From Chromatiales bacterium (GTDB lineage Bacteria > Pseudomonadota > Gammaproteobacteria > Chromatiales > Chromatiaceae), in contig JAKSCN010000302.1 of assembly GCA_022360595.1 (NCBI GenBank), forward strand, positions 1 to 8,159: a stretch of DNA of 8,159 nt, read 5' to 3'. Below the pieces are notes generated by a model. It made no database searches. It was not told the DNA's origin and worked only from the letters and a program-made list of their open reading frames with translations. The position numbers and the translations under genes were made by a program. Positions 1 through 6,478 of the stretch are shown here, in pieces (positions within the stretch are counted from its first letter, which is position 1; every line of letters begins with the position of its first letter).

Positions 1-725
1 CTCGCCTTATGATCTAATCGCCCTCCCTGGTAGTTGGGGCCTAGCGGCTGCCAGACCGTGAAACCAGCCACATAGTCCAGCTCAACACTTCCCTGTGTGT
101 CACAAGCAATCCAATGGCTGCAGGCCCAACGCGAATAGTTGGCACTCGTCCATCCCCCCAGCGCAATCTGGCCGAACAACAGAATCACTGCAATTCGCAA
201 CCACCATCTGGGTATCTGAGTCTGCAATACTCTTTCTTGTTGCCAACCAGCGACTCTCTGACGCAGTCTTATTAGCAGGCTTAGTGTGACAAGTCCGCCA
301 AGCAAGTGAAGTACTACAATCAATGGTTGCAGTTTCAGAGTGACGGTCCACATGCCGAATAACCCTTGCAAGATCACAAAACCAAACAGCAACCAAGAGA
401 GCATTACCGGGTATCCGGATTTGGGGGGCTGTCGCCAAGCAACCAGGGCCAGACAGCCGATCAACACGCCCAGTGATCCGGCAAAATAGCGGTGAACCAT
501 CTCAATCCAGCCCTTGCGAATATCCATCGGGTACTCGGGATAACGCATCTGGGCCGATTGCTGCTGCTCCACAGTACCGGGGATAACATACTCACCGTAG
601 CAGCCTGGCCAGTCAGGACAGCTCAGTCCTGCATCATTGACACGCGTCCACCCGCCCAGCAACACGACAGCCAAAGTCAAAATAATCGAAAGATTAACCA
701 GTACTGTGGGCAATCGCTTGGGCAT
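1..725 (-). CDS. ctaA: Heme a synthase CtaA/Cox15, 3' end outside window
   Basis: Oxidises the C8 methyl of heme o to the formyl of heme a in the cytoplasmic membrane, supplying the cofactor of the oxidase encoded upstream. I read 241 codons from ATG at 725 to the window edge without a stop. Visible hallmarks are a first membrane helix (about 8-25) ending GGWTRVNDAGLSCPDWPGC, a loop Cys pair C36/C42, the helix motif EMVHRYFAG with H78, the segment GMWTVTLKLQPLIVVLHLLGG with H140, then IALGGWTSANY followed by a second Cys pair C202/C208 and a WQPLGPNYQGG loop. These match the Cox15 type with two Cys-bearing loops. The second loop reads CSHWIAC, where the family usually has a C-P-D/T-D-F-P-x-C pattern, so it is diverged but keeps the spacing. 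The start lies 5 bp after the preceding stop, with only a weak GGGTGA-like ribosome site. About one third of the protein is missing beyond the edge. Confidence 0.95.
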   Translation of the reverse strand, partial: MPKRLPTVLVNLSIILTLAVVLLGGWTRVNDAGLSCPDWPGCYGEYVIPGTVEQQQSAQMRYPEYPMDIRKGWIEMVHRYFAGSLGVLIGCLALVAWRQPPKSGYPVMLSWLLFGFVILQGLFGMWTVTLKLQPLIVVLHLLGGLVTLSLLIRLRQRVAGWQQERVLQTQIPRWWLRIAVILLFGQIALGGWTSANYSRWACSHWIACDTQGSVELDYVAGFTVWQPLGPNYQGGRLDHKA

Positions 726-730
726 TAATG

Positions 731-1207
731 TCACCCAATCTTTGAGAGTTTCAGTAGACGCTTAAGATCTTTTAATAGCGCCTGCGGTGATTGACTCTGG
801 CGATAGCGCAGCACCAGATTGCCAGCAGGGTCTGCAAGCCATATCAGACGCTCTTCCGCTGTCAGCACAACACCATTCTCATCTTTTATCACAAGATGTG
901 CCTCTACCCGTTCTCGCCCAAGCAGAACCAATATGCTATTTAGGTCGGCCTGCCACTGGTGACAGAGCTCATCGCAAACCTTAGGCGTAGATAACAGCAA
1001 CTGCCAACGCCCTGACGCGTGATGCAGTTCTCCCTCTTCATTACGTAAAGCCGCTTGGCTAAGGGTATTACCCGGTGGAATGAGATCTCCATTATTCACT
1101 CGCTGCTGAGGAATCCACACACCGCCAAAATACATCGTGACCGCGAGAAACAGCGGCAACAACGCAACCAGCCAGATCAGCCATAAAGTACGATGCTTAA
1201 GTCCCAT
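731..1207 (-). CDS. Membrane-anchored Sco/thioredoxin-like small protein of the cox cluster
   Basis: A 158-residue protein with one N-terminal membrane helix (about 8-29, after MGLKHRT) and a domain placed outside the cytoplasm. The domain has a Cys-x3-Cys pair (C78, C82 in STPKVCDELCHQ) after a hydrophobic strand (WQLLLS), and a later strand segment IWLADPAGNLVLRY resembling the DPxGxxxxRY strand of Sco and TlpA proteins. Sco1/SenC proteins use a CxxxC pair plus a distal His to carry copper to the CuA site. I see no convincing distal His here: H83 lies next to the motif, and H104 (in EAHLVIKD) is in a different strand. It may be a redox or copper assembly helper, or a degenerate Sco relative. 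The function is not established. ATG at 1207 is preceded by a strong GGAGG five bases upstream and overlaps the surf1 3' end by 11 bp, implying translational coupling. Genes of this size sit at the same position in Pseudomonas-type cox clusters, as I remember them. Confidence 0.85.
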   Translation of the reverse strand: MGLKHRTLWLIWLVALLPLFLAVTMYFGGVWIPQQRVNNGDLIPPGNTLSQAALRNEEGELHHASGRWQLLLSTPKVCDELCHQWQADLNSILVLLGRERVEAHLVIKDENGVVLTAEERLIWLADPAGNLVLRYRQSQSPQALLKDLKRLLKLSKIG

Positions 1208-1919
1208 GCTTGCCTCCCTGCGCTGCCTGCCAGCCGTAATACCATCCCATCCAGACCACTAACACTGCCGCCAAAGCAAACCATTGAATCGCATACGCGA
1301 TATGTTTCTCTGGCGGCATAGCGGTAACCTGCCACTCTGTTTTCAGCCCTGCGATAAGTGGTTCATCCAACCGCACCTGCCAGTCGTGAACAGGCACACC
1401 TGCCAGTTGTTCAATGCGAGGAACATCGATCTGTTGAATCCGTTTGGGCCAATCCAATCGCCACACGTCTTCTCCCAAGGTAAACATGGGCGTTATTTCA
1501 AATAGTCGGCCCATTAACGTAACTGTGTGCATTGGAAGTTCGATATGCGGTAGGCGATTGCGATCCGAATCAGCCAAAGTCCATCCCAGATTTATCAATA
1601 CACCCGCTTCTGAACCGTTTGGATAGAATAGCGCCAACACTTCATAACCGACCTTTCCCTGACGTGTTCGGTTGTCCAGCAGAAATACGCTCTCTGCATC
1701 AAATACGCCCTCTAATCGAACTGAGCTGAACTGTTTCAACGATTCGAGGCGTAGTTCAGAAATAGTCTCTGTTGGTTCACCCCAGGCGGTCAATACATCT
1801 CGTTTCTCCTCTGCGCGATTGAGTTGCCACACACCCAATCCAGCAAAAAGAAACAGAAATGGAACCAGCAACATCCATAGCGATATCTTGATTCTTTTTC
1901 CTGTCTGGCCTTCACTCAT
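1197..1919 (-). CDS. SURF1 family cytochrome oxidase biogenesis protein
   Basis: A SURF1/Shy1 homologue, thought to bind heme a and help insert it into subunit I in the membrane. It has 240 residues from ATG at 1919. The first membrane helix (about 13-31) runs into the hallmark GLGVWQLNRAEEKR. The central part has LLDNRTRQGKVGYEVL and VLINLGW. The C-terminal hallmark MPPEKHIAYAIQWFALA (201-217, H206, QWF 212-214) opens the second helix (to about 232). I prefer ATG at 1919 over an in-frame TTG at 1946. ATG has a GAGG eight bases upstream (1928-1931), whereas the TTG start would add nine residues and abut the divergent gene's ATG. The gap from the coxC stop is about 240 bp and is filled by a plus-strand gene. 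Surf1 is therefore reached either by a transcript crossing that gene antisense or by its own promoter; I found no convincing one. Confidence 0.95.
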   Translation of the reverse strand: MSEGQTGKRIKISLWMLLVPFLFLFAGLGVWQLNRAEEKRDVLTAWGEPTETISELRLESLKQFSSVRLEGVFDAESVFLLDNRTRQGKVGYEVLALFYPNGSEAGVLINLGWTLADSDRNRLPHIELPMHTVTLMGRLFEITPMFTLGEDVWRLDWPKRIQQIDVPRIEQLAGVPVHDWQVRLDEPLIAGLKTEWQVTAMPPEKHIAYAIQWFALAAVLVVWMGWYYGWQAAQGGKHGT

Positions 1920-1945
1920 GATTATGACCTCAGAGGATCCTCTCA
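1920..1945. promoter_or_regulatory. 26-bp divergent start region with back-to-back ribosome sites
   Basis: This spacer separates the ATG of surf1 (minus, 1919) from the ATG of the twin-transmembrane gene (plus, 1946). It contains a perfect 12-bp palindrome, AGAGGATCCTCT, at 1932-1943. Its left arm AGAGGA (1932-1937) is the plus-strand Shine-Dalgarno site, 8 bases from the ATG. The adjoining CCTC at 1928-1931 reads GAGG on the minus strand and is the surf1 Shine-Dalgarno site, 8 bases from that start. The spacer is too short to hold promoters for either gene, so both transcripts must begin inside neighbouring coding sequence. Confidence 0.75.
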
Positions 1946-2188
1946 ATGTTTTACAAAATTCTGATACTGCTGCTTTTCCTCGCGATAACTGTTAGCTTAT
2001 TTAGTGGTCTCTACTTTATGCTCCGCGATCAGGGAAGAACCCATCGCACCGTCAACTCCCTGATCGTCCGGGTCGGCATCGCAACCTTATTGATTCTGAT
2101 ACTGCTGTACGGTTTTTATAGTGGTCAGATTTCAATGGATGCTCCTTGGTTGGAAACAACACTAGAAGATATAGACGAACAGAAATAG
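1946..2188 (+). CDS. Twin-transmembrane small protein, DUF2909-like
   Basis: An 80-residue protein made of two membrane helices (about 3-25 and 41-60) joined by a short basic loop with the segment RDQGRTHRTVNSLIVRVG, and an acidic C-terminal tail (DAPWLETTLEDIDEQK). The pattern SLFSGLYFMLRDQG followed by RTVNxLxVRV matches what I remember of the DUF2909 'twin transmembrane protein' family found next to proteobacterial cox genes. Its biochemical role is unknown to me. It has a clear ribosome site (AGAGGA, 8 bases before ATG). It lies against the direction of the oxidase genes, head to head with surf1 and tail to tail with coxC, with which it overlaps by 27 bp. The position suggests a role in oxidase assembly or stability, but that is guilt by association only. 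Confidence 0.88.
   Translation: MFYKILILLLFLAITVSLFSGLYFMLRDQGRTHRTVNSLIVRVGIATLLILILLYGFYSGQISMDAPWLETTLEDIDEQK
2162..2188. other. In-register antisense coding overlap of coxC and DUF2909-like gene ends
   Basis: The last nine codons (including stop) of each gene lie on opposite strands of the same 27 bp. The codon boundaries coincide: the coxC stop TAG is the complement of the CTA Leu73 codon of the small gene, and the small gene's TAG stop is the complement of a CTA Leu codon of coxC. One strand encodes acidic LEDIDEQK and the other hydrophobic LFLFVYIF. No terminator hairpin fits between the convergent genes. Confidence 0.9.
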
Positions 2189-3046
2189 GCCAACCCAGAT
2201 GACATCCACAAAGTGCCAATACCAGGACACTGCCTCAAAAGCAAAATGGTGTTCCGGATCAAAGTGTCCTTTCAGTACCCGCAGCCAGATAACAAAAAGC
2301 ATGAAAGTACCCAGCGTGACATGCAGGCCATGAAATCCAGTTAAAATAAAAAATGTCGCGCCATAAATACCAGCCTGCAGGGTCAAGCCCATCTCCTGAT
2401 ACGCGTCAACATATTCAATTGCTTGCAGACTCAAGAAGATAACGCCCAACAGAATAGTCGCCAAAAGCCATCCGACAACGTGTCCGCGCCGGTTCAGTTT
2501 CAAAGCTTTGTGCGCAATGGTCACCGTCACGCTGGATGAGAGAAGTATGACGGTGTTAACAAAGGGGATATGCCACGGATCGATGATCTCTTTCGGACCT
2601 GGGAAGGCATTCATATCGGGGGTAATCATCAACGGCCACTGGGCCTGAAATCCCAACCAGAGTAGATTTGAAACCCCTTTATCCCCTTCTCCTCCCAGCC
2701 AAGGAACAGCCAGCATCCTGACATAAAACAGGGTTCCAAAGAACGCCGCAAAAAACATCACTTCAGAGAAAATAAACCAGCTCATACCCCAGCGATATGA
2801 ACGATCCATCTGTGCACTATAGAGTCCGCTTCGGCTCTCATGGATGACATTACTGAACCAACCGACCAGTATTAAGCCCAAACAAAAGGCGCCGGTTAGC
2901 AGCAGTGACAAACCCAATCCACCACCACTACCTGCCGTCAGCGCATTGATTAGCGAAGCAGCACCGTACGCCAGTATAAAAAGCGCAATGGACGCCAAAA
3001 TCGGCCAGCGACTCTGTTTTGGCACATAGTAGATATCGGTAGTCAT
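2162..3046 (-). CDS. coxC: Cytochrome c oxidase subunit III
   Basis: Subunit III of the aa3/caa3 oxidase. It is a seven-helix membrane protein that stabilises subunit I and the proton uptake path, and it carries no metal. It has 294 residues, the usual bacterial length for the seven-helix form. Visible family signatures are the N-terminal MTTDIYYVPKQSRWPI, MSWFIFSEVMFFAAFFGTLFY with the conserved Glu, the periplasmic insert ending ITPDMNAFPGPKEIIDPWHIPFVNT, GFHGLHVTLGT, and the terminal WYWHFVDVIWVGLFLFVYIF. The start ATG overlaps the ctaG stop as ATGA, and AGGAAG upstream can serve as ribosome site, so translation is probably coupled. The last nine codons are shared antisense with the plus-strand twin-transmembrane gene. 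Confidence 0.98.
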   Translation of the reverse strand: MTTDIYYVPKQSRWPILASIALFILAYGAASLINALTAGSGGGLGLSLLLTGAFCLGLILVGWFSNVIHESRSGLYSAQMDRSYRWGMSWFIFSEVMFFAAFFGTLFYVRMLAVPWLGGEGDKGVSNLLWLGFQAQWPLMITPDMNAFPGPKEIIDPWHIPFVNTVILLSSSVTVTIAHKALKLNRRGHVVGWLLATILLGVIFLSLQAIEYVDAYQEMGLTLQAGIYGATFFILTGFHGLHVTLGTFMLFVIWLRVLKGHFDPEHHFAFEAVSWYWHFVDVIWVGLFLFVYIF

Positions 3047-3621
3047 CGCGGACTTCCTGCTGCACCGGTCTCTACCAGCATCAAACCTTCAGGCTGAGGC
3101 GTGATATCAAACAGCGTATAAGAGAGCGTGATGGTTCGAATATGACTGGGTAGTTCCCGGCTGATCATCAGTTGAATGGGGAGCTGTTGTGTCTCCATGC
3201 TATTTAACTGCTGGCGTTCAAAACAGAAACAGTTGACCTTATGCAGGTATTTTGCCGCTTCCGCTGGCGCCACACTGGGTATCGCCTTCGCTAGCATTTT
3301 CCTTGCTGTCGGATTGTGTGCCGTGTAGTAGGTTTGAGTAACCCGCCCCGGATGCACCATTATTGCTGCTTGAGCCGGCTCAAATTGCCAGGGCATGCCT
3401 TCATTGTTCACCGCAATCAGTTGCACCCGAACACTTCGCGACATATCCGACTCCTGCTGTACTTTCAACGCGCCGGTGTTGGTAATCTTGCCATTCAGGC
3501 CAGTGATTTCGCAGAAGACGTCATACAACGGAACCAGTAAAAAGCCGAAAGCAAACATCAGCACTGTAACAGCTACCAGTCGGGTACCCAGCTTTCTGTT
3601 TTTGCGATAACTCTCTTCCAT
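3043..3621 (-). CDS. ctaG: Cytochrome c oxidase assembly protein CtaG/Cox11 (copper B insertion)
   Basis: The Cox11/CtaG copper chaperone, which delivers copper to the CuB centre of subunit I. It has 192 residues, typical of the family: a short N-terminal tail, one membrane helix (about 13-30), then a periplasmic immunoglobulin-like domain. The family's copper motif CFCF is present at 131-134 (KVNCFCFERQQL), with the third conserved Cys at 37 just after the helix (PLYDVFCEITG). Other hallmarks are NNEGMPWQFEP, HPG and APAEAAKYLHK. After the usual end of the fold (TLSYTLFDITP) there is a tail of about 17 residues. This is the soluble-domain Cox11 type, not the unrelated multi-helix CtaG of Bacillus. 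The start lies 14 bp after the coxA stop, with a GAGGGTAGG stretch before the ATG. Confidence 0.97.
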   Translation of the reverse strand: MEESYRKNRKLGTRLVAVTVLMFAFGFLLVPLYDVFCEITGLNGKITNTGALKVQQESDMSRSVRVQLIAVNNEGMPWQFEPAQAAIMVHPGRVTQTYYTAHNPTARKMLAKAIPSVAPAEAAKYLHKVNCFCFERQQLNSMETQQLPIQLMISRELPSHIRTITLSYTLFDITPQPEGLMLVETGAAGSPR

Positions 3622-3635
3622 TTACCTACCCTCGT

Positions 3636-5219
3636 CTATTTCACCAACGGTGGTTGAGTAAACGTGTGATACGGTGGAGGCGATGAAATACTCCACTCTA
3701 ACCCTCTGGCGCCTTCCCACACTTGGTCAGTCGCGGTGCGCCCACCCCGAATACATTGGACAACGTTGTAGAGAAACAGCAGTTGTGAAAAGCCGAAAAT
3801 GAAGGCGCCAACCGACGACACCATATTGAAATCAGCAAACTGCAGCGCATAGTCGGAGATCCTGCGCGGCATGCCTGCCAGACCGAGAAAGTGCATGGGG
3901 AAAAAGGTGATATTGACACCGATGAAAGACAACCAGAAATGGAGCTGCCCGAGCCGTTCGTTATACATATGCCCGGTCCACTTCGGCAACCAGAAGTAGA
4001 CCCCCGCCATAATGGAAAATATTGCCCCAGGCACTAGCACGTAATGGAAATGAGCCACTACAAAGTAAGTGTCATGATACTGAAAATCGACCGGCGCAAT
4101 AGCGAGCATAAGCCCCGAAAGCCCACCTATGGTAAACAGCACCACAAAGGAGACAGCAAACAGCATCGGTGTCTCAAAGGTCAACGACCCGCGAAACATA
4201 GTGGCAACCCAGTTGAACACCTTGACCCCGGTAGGCACTGAAATCAACATCGTGGTGTACATAAAAAACAGCTCACCCGCCAACGGCATACCGACGGTGA
4301 ACATATGGTGGGCCCAAACGATGAATGACAGAAACGCAATCGAGAGCGTGGCATAAACCATGGAGTGATAACCAAACAGCCTTTTGCGTGAAAAGGTTGG
4401 AATAATCTGCGAGATGATACCAAAGCCGGGCAGAATCATGATGTAGACTTCCGGATGGGCAAAAAACCAGAACACGTGCTGAAACAGTACCGGATCACCG
4501 CCACCGGCCGCATTGAAAAAGCTGGTGCCAAAGTGGATATCCATCAACATCATGGTCACCACACCGGCCAACACCGGCATAGCCGCAATCAACAGAAAAG
4601 CAGTGATCAGCCAAGTCCAAACGAACAGCGGCAGTTTCATCATGGTCATGCCTGGCGCACGCAGATTGAGAATGGTGGCGATAATGTTGATCGCCCCCAT
4701 AATCGAACTGATACCCAGCATATGCACTGCAAAGATAAAGTAGGTCACACTCTGGGGCGCATAGGTCGTTGACAGGGGCGCATAGAAAGTCCAACCAAAA
4801 TCTGGTGCCCCACCTTCCATGAACAGGGTGGATAACAGGATAATAAAGGCGAACGGCAGAATCCAAAAACTCCAGTTATTCAAGCGGGGAAACGCCATAT
4901 CCGGCGCCCCAACCATCATCGGCACCATCCAGTTCGCCAAGCCGACAAATGCCGGCATCACGGCCCCAAACACCATGATAAGACCGTGCATTGTGGTCAT
5001 CTGATTAAATAGAGCCGGCTCCACCAGTTGCATCCCCGGCTGAAAAAGCTCCGCCCGAATGGCCAACGCCATGGTGCCGCCCACAAAGAACATCAGCAGA
5101 CTAAACCACAAATAGAGCGTTCCTATATCTTTATGGTTGGTCGTATAGAGCCAACGGGTAATCCCCTTTGCGGGCCCGTGGTCTTCATGCACATCCACAG
5201 TTTGGTCGAGCGTTGCCAT
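3636..5219 (-). CDS. coxA: Cytochrome c oxidase subunit I
   Basis: The catalytic subunit, which reduces O2 to water at heme a3-CuB and pumps protons. It has 527 residues and twelve helices. Ligands by family position are H78 (TTMHGLIMVFG) and H392 for heme a, H390 for heme a3 (YFVVAHFHYV), and H255, H304 and H305 for CuB (HPEVY and WAHHM). The Tyr259 of HPEVY is the residue cross-linked to a CuB His in this family. D107 (GAPDMAFPRLNNWSFW), E257 and K333 (SVPTGVKVF) mark the D and K proton channels, so this is an A1-type pump. The residue before HPEVY is Ala254, where I expect Gly. The C-terminus (WSISSPPPYHTFTQPP) is the usual proteobacterial ending. ATG at 5219 has a strong GAGGAGG site and lies 10 bp after coxB. 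Confidence 0.99.
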   Translation of the reverse strand: MATLDQTVDVHEDHGPAKGITRWLYTTNHKDIGTLYLWFSLLMFFVGGTMALAIRAELFQPGMQLVEPALFNQMTTMHGLIMVFGAVMPAFVGLANWMVPMMVGAPDMAFPRLNNWSFWILPFAFIILLSTLFMEGGAPDFGWTFYAPLSTTYAPQSVTYFIFAVHMLGISSIMGAINIIATILNLRAPGMTMMKLPLFVWTWLITAFLLIAAMPVLAGVVTMMLMDIHFGTSFFNAAGGGDPVLFQHVFWFFAHPEVYIMILPGFGIISQIIPTFSRKRLFGYHSMVYATLSIAFLSFIVWAHHMFTVGMPLAGELFFMYTTMLISVPTGVKVFNWVATMFRGSLTFETPMLFAVSFVVLFTIGGLSGLMLAIAPVDFQYHDTYFVVAHFHYVLVPGAIFSIMAGVYFWLPKWTGHMYNERLGQLHFWLSFIGVNITFFPMHFLGLAGMPRRISDYALQFADFNMVSSVGAFIFGFSQLLFLYNVVQCIRGGRTATDQVWEGARGLEWSISSPPPYHTFTQPPLVK

Positions 5220-5223
5220 TACG

Positions 5224-5230
5224 CCTCCTC
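5224..5230 (-). promoter_or_regulatory. Strong Shine-Dalgarno of coxA
   Basis: On the minus strand the sequence reads TAGAGGAGGCGTAATG. GAGGAGG starts within the coxB TAG stop and lies four bases before the coxA ATG. It is among the strongest ribosome sites in the window, fitting a subunit needed in quantity and translation coupled to coxB termination. Confidence 0.8.
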
Positions 5231-6342
5231 TACTGTTTTTGCTGCTGTATCTGCGACGGTGCTACTTTGTCTCCACTATTGTTCCCCCAGGCATTACGCT
5301 CATAAGTGATCACGGCGGCGAGATCCACCGCACTCAGTTGATCTCTGAATGCCTGCATTGCCGTCCCTGTACGGCCATTGAGGACAATATCGATATGAGC
5401 ATTTATGTCACCTGTCATCAGAGCACTCCCTTTGAGTGCGGGGAAAGCCCCGGGAACCCCTTCCCCGGTGGGCTGATGACAAACCGAGCAGACTTTCAGA
5501 TAGACCTGCTCACCGTGCGCGGTGAGCTCATCCAATGTCCACTCCTTCTCTGCCAAAACCGCCTCGGCTTGTTTCTGTGCGCTCTGCTCCTCCACCCACT
5601 GGAGAAACTCCGCCTCCGGTCTTGCCGATACCACTATCGGCATAAACGCATGCCCCACACCGCATAGCTCGGTACACTGACCTCGATAGGTGCCAGGGGT
5701 GGAGACCTTGGTCCAGGCCTCATTGATAAAGCCGGGAATTGCATCCTGCTTGACGGCTAATGCCGGTACCCACCAGGAGTGAATGACGTCATTGGAGGTA
5801 AACAGAAAACGCACCTTGCGGTTCACCGGTATCACTAACGGTTGGTCAACCTCCAACAGGTAGTTAACACTTTTCTTGACCTTATTATCGATCTGTTCTT
5901 GGGAGGTCGACAGATTGCTAATAAAGTCGATATCGTGCTCCAAATATTGGTAACGCCACTTCCATTGAGAACCGGTAATCTGGATATTGAGTTCAGCATC
6001 TGATGGATCATACATAGCGATCAGGGTTTTAGTGGCGGGCACCGCCATGATCACCAAGATTAAGAACGGGACAACAGACCATGCTACTTCAATCGTCGTA
6101 CTTTCGTGGAAATTGTGCGCCTCTGCACCACGTGATTTCCGGTGGCGAATAATCGACCAGAACATCACACCAAAGACCACCACTGCAATGGCCACGCAGA
6201 TGTAGAAGATCAGCATATGCAGGCTATACATCGCCTGGCTGATTTCAGTTGCCCCCTGATCAAGATTGACTTGCCAGTCAGCCGCTACGAACAGGGGAGA
6301 GTAAAGCCCTGCAGATAACAAGGCCAAGATAATCAGTCTCAT
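5230..6342 (-). CDS. coxB: Cytochrome c oxidase subunit II with fused cytochrome c domain (caa3 type)
   Basis: Subunit II receives electrons at its CuA centre. Here a C-terminal c-type heme is fused on, which defines a caa3 oxidase. The 370 residues read in order as follows: a signal peptide (about 1-21, ending LFVAA before DWQ); membrane helices at about 40-63 and 86-105; the aromatic electron-entry stretch GSQWKWRYQY (124-133); the CuA cupredoxin with H188 (IHSWWVPAL), C223, E225, C227, H231 and M234 (CTELCGVGHAFMP); a charged linker (about 240-270); and a cytochrome c domain with C285-x2-C288-H289 (KVCSVCHQPTGEG) and likely axial Met329 (GRTGTAMQAF). A Gln-rich tail follows. A GGAGAGG site lies seven bases before the ATG, and an extended -10 element lies further upstream. 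It is the first gene of the minus-strand cluster. Confidence 0.99.
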   Translation of the reverse strand: MRLIILALLSAGLYSPLFVAADWQVNLDQGATEISQAMYSLHMLIFYICVAIAVVVFGVMFWSIIRHRKSRGAEAHNFHESTTIEVAWSVVPFLILVIMAVPATKTLIAMYDPSDAELNIQITGSQWKWRYQYLEHDIDFISNLSTSQEQIDNKVKKSVNYLLEVDQPLVIPVNRKVRFLFTSNDVIHSWWVPALAVKQDAIPGFINEAWTKVSTPGTYRGQCTELCGVGHAFMPIVVSARPEAEFLQWVEEQSAQKQAEAVLAEKEWTLDELTAHGEQVYLKVCSVCHQPTGEGVPGAFPALKGSALMTGDINAHIDIVLNGRTGTAMQAFRDQLSAVDLAAVITYERNAWGNNSGDKVAPSQIQQQKQ

Positions 6343-6349
6343 CTTTAGG

Positions 6350-6356
6350 CCTCTCC
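6350..6356 (-). promoter_or_regulatory. Shine-Dalgarno of coxB
   Basis: GGAGAGG on the minus strand, seven bases before the coxB ATG. It supports this start over any other. Confidence 0.75.
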
Positions 6357-6413
6357 ATTATTCTTGAATACTGCAGAAACCCTTTTTCCAACTGAATTAC
6401 TAGGTTATTGAAC

Positions 6414-6422
6414 AGTATAGCA
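6414..6422 (-). promoter_or_regulatory. Candidate extended -10 promoter of the cox operon
   Basis: The minus strand reads TGCTATACT here. This is a TG-N extension followed by a hexamer matching five of six bases of TATAAT. No good -35 hexamer lies 17 bases upstream (CCGGTG), which is tolerable for extended -10 promoters. A start near 6406 would give a leader of about 64 bases with a good Shine-Dalgarno. The prediction is by motif only. Confidence 0.5.
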
Positions 6423-6450
6423 GTTAATGTCAGACGCACCGGAAGGCGGG

Positions 6451-6478
6451 TAAGTACTGTTTTTATTAAAATTACTTA
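6451..6478. repeat. AT-rich interrupted palindrome upstream of the cox promoter
   Basis: The outer arms TAAGTA (6451-6456) and TACTTA (6473-6478) are exact complements. Nested inside is TTTTA-T-TAAAA (6461-6471), separated from the outer arms by CTGT on one side and T on the other. It lies roughly 45-72 bp upstream of the predicted coxB start, where an activator site or UP-like AT-rich element would sit. It does not match the FNR/ANR consensus. It may be nothing more than AT-rich chance structure. Confidence 0.35.

Noticed and set aside
100..438. A 112-codon minus-strand frame inside ctaA
   Set aside because: The other frame on the same strand gives an unbroken, clearly recognisable heme a synthase.
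1888..1916. TTGATT...TTCACT as a plus-strand promoter for the twin-transmembrane gene
   Set aside because: The -10 hexamer matches only three of six bases, so it does not rise above chance.
1920..1946. Longer surf1 reading frame starting at TTG (1946), adding nine residues
   Set aside because: The ATG at 1919 has a well-placed GAGG. The TTG has no ribosome site at suitable distance and would touch the divergent ATG.
2115..2120. TATAAA on the minus strand as a -10 for a surf1-ctaA promoter
   Set aside because: No -35-like hexamer stands 16-18 bases upstream; the TTGAAA nearby is only nine bases away.
4455..4866. Open frames of 100-120 codons on either strand inside coxA
   Set aside because: They are alternative-frame shadows of a strongly conserved gene. 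They have low-complexity His/Arg-rich or Cys/Tyr-rich translations and no ribosome sites of note.
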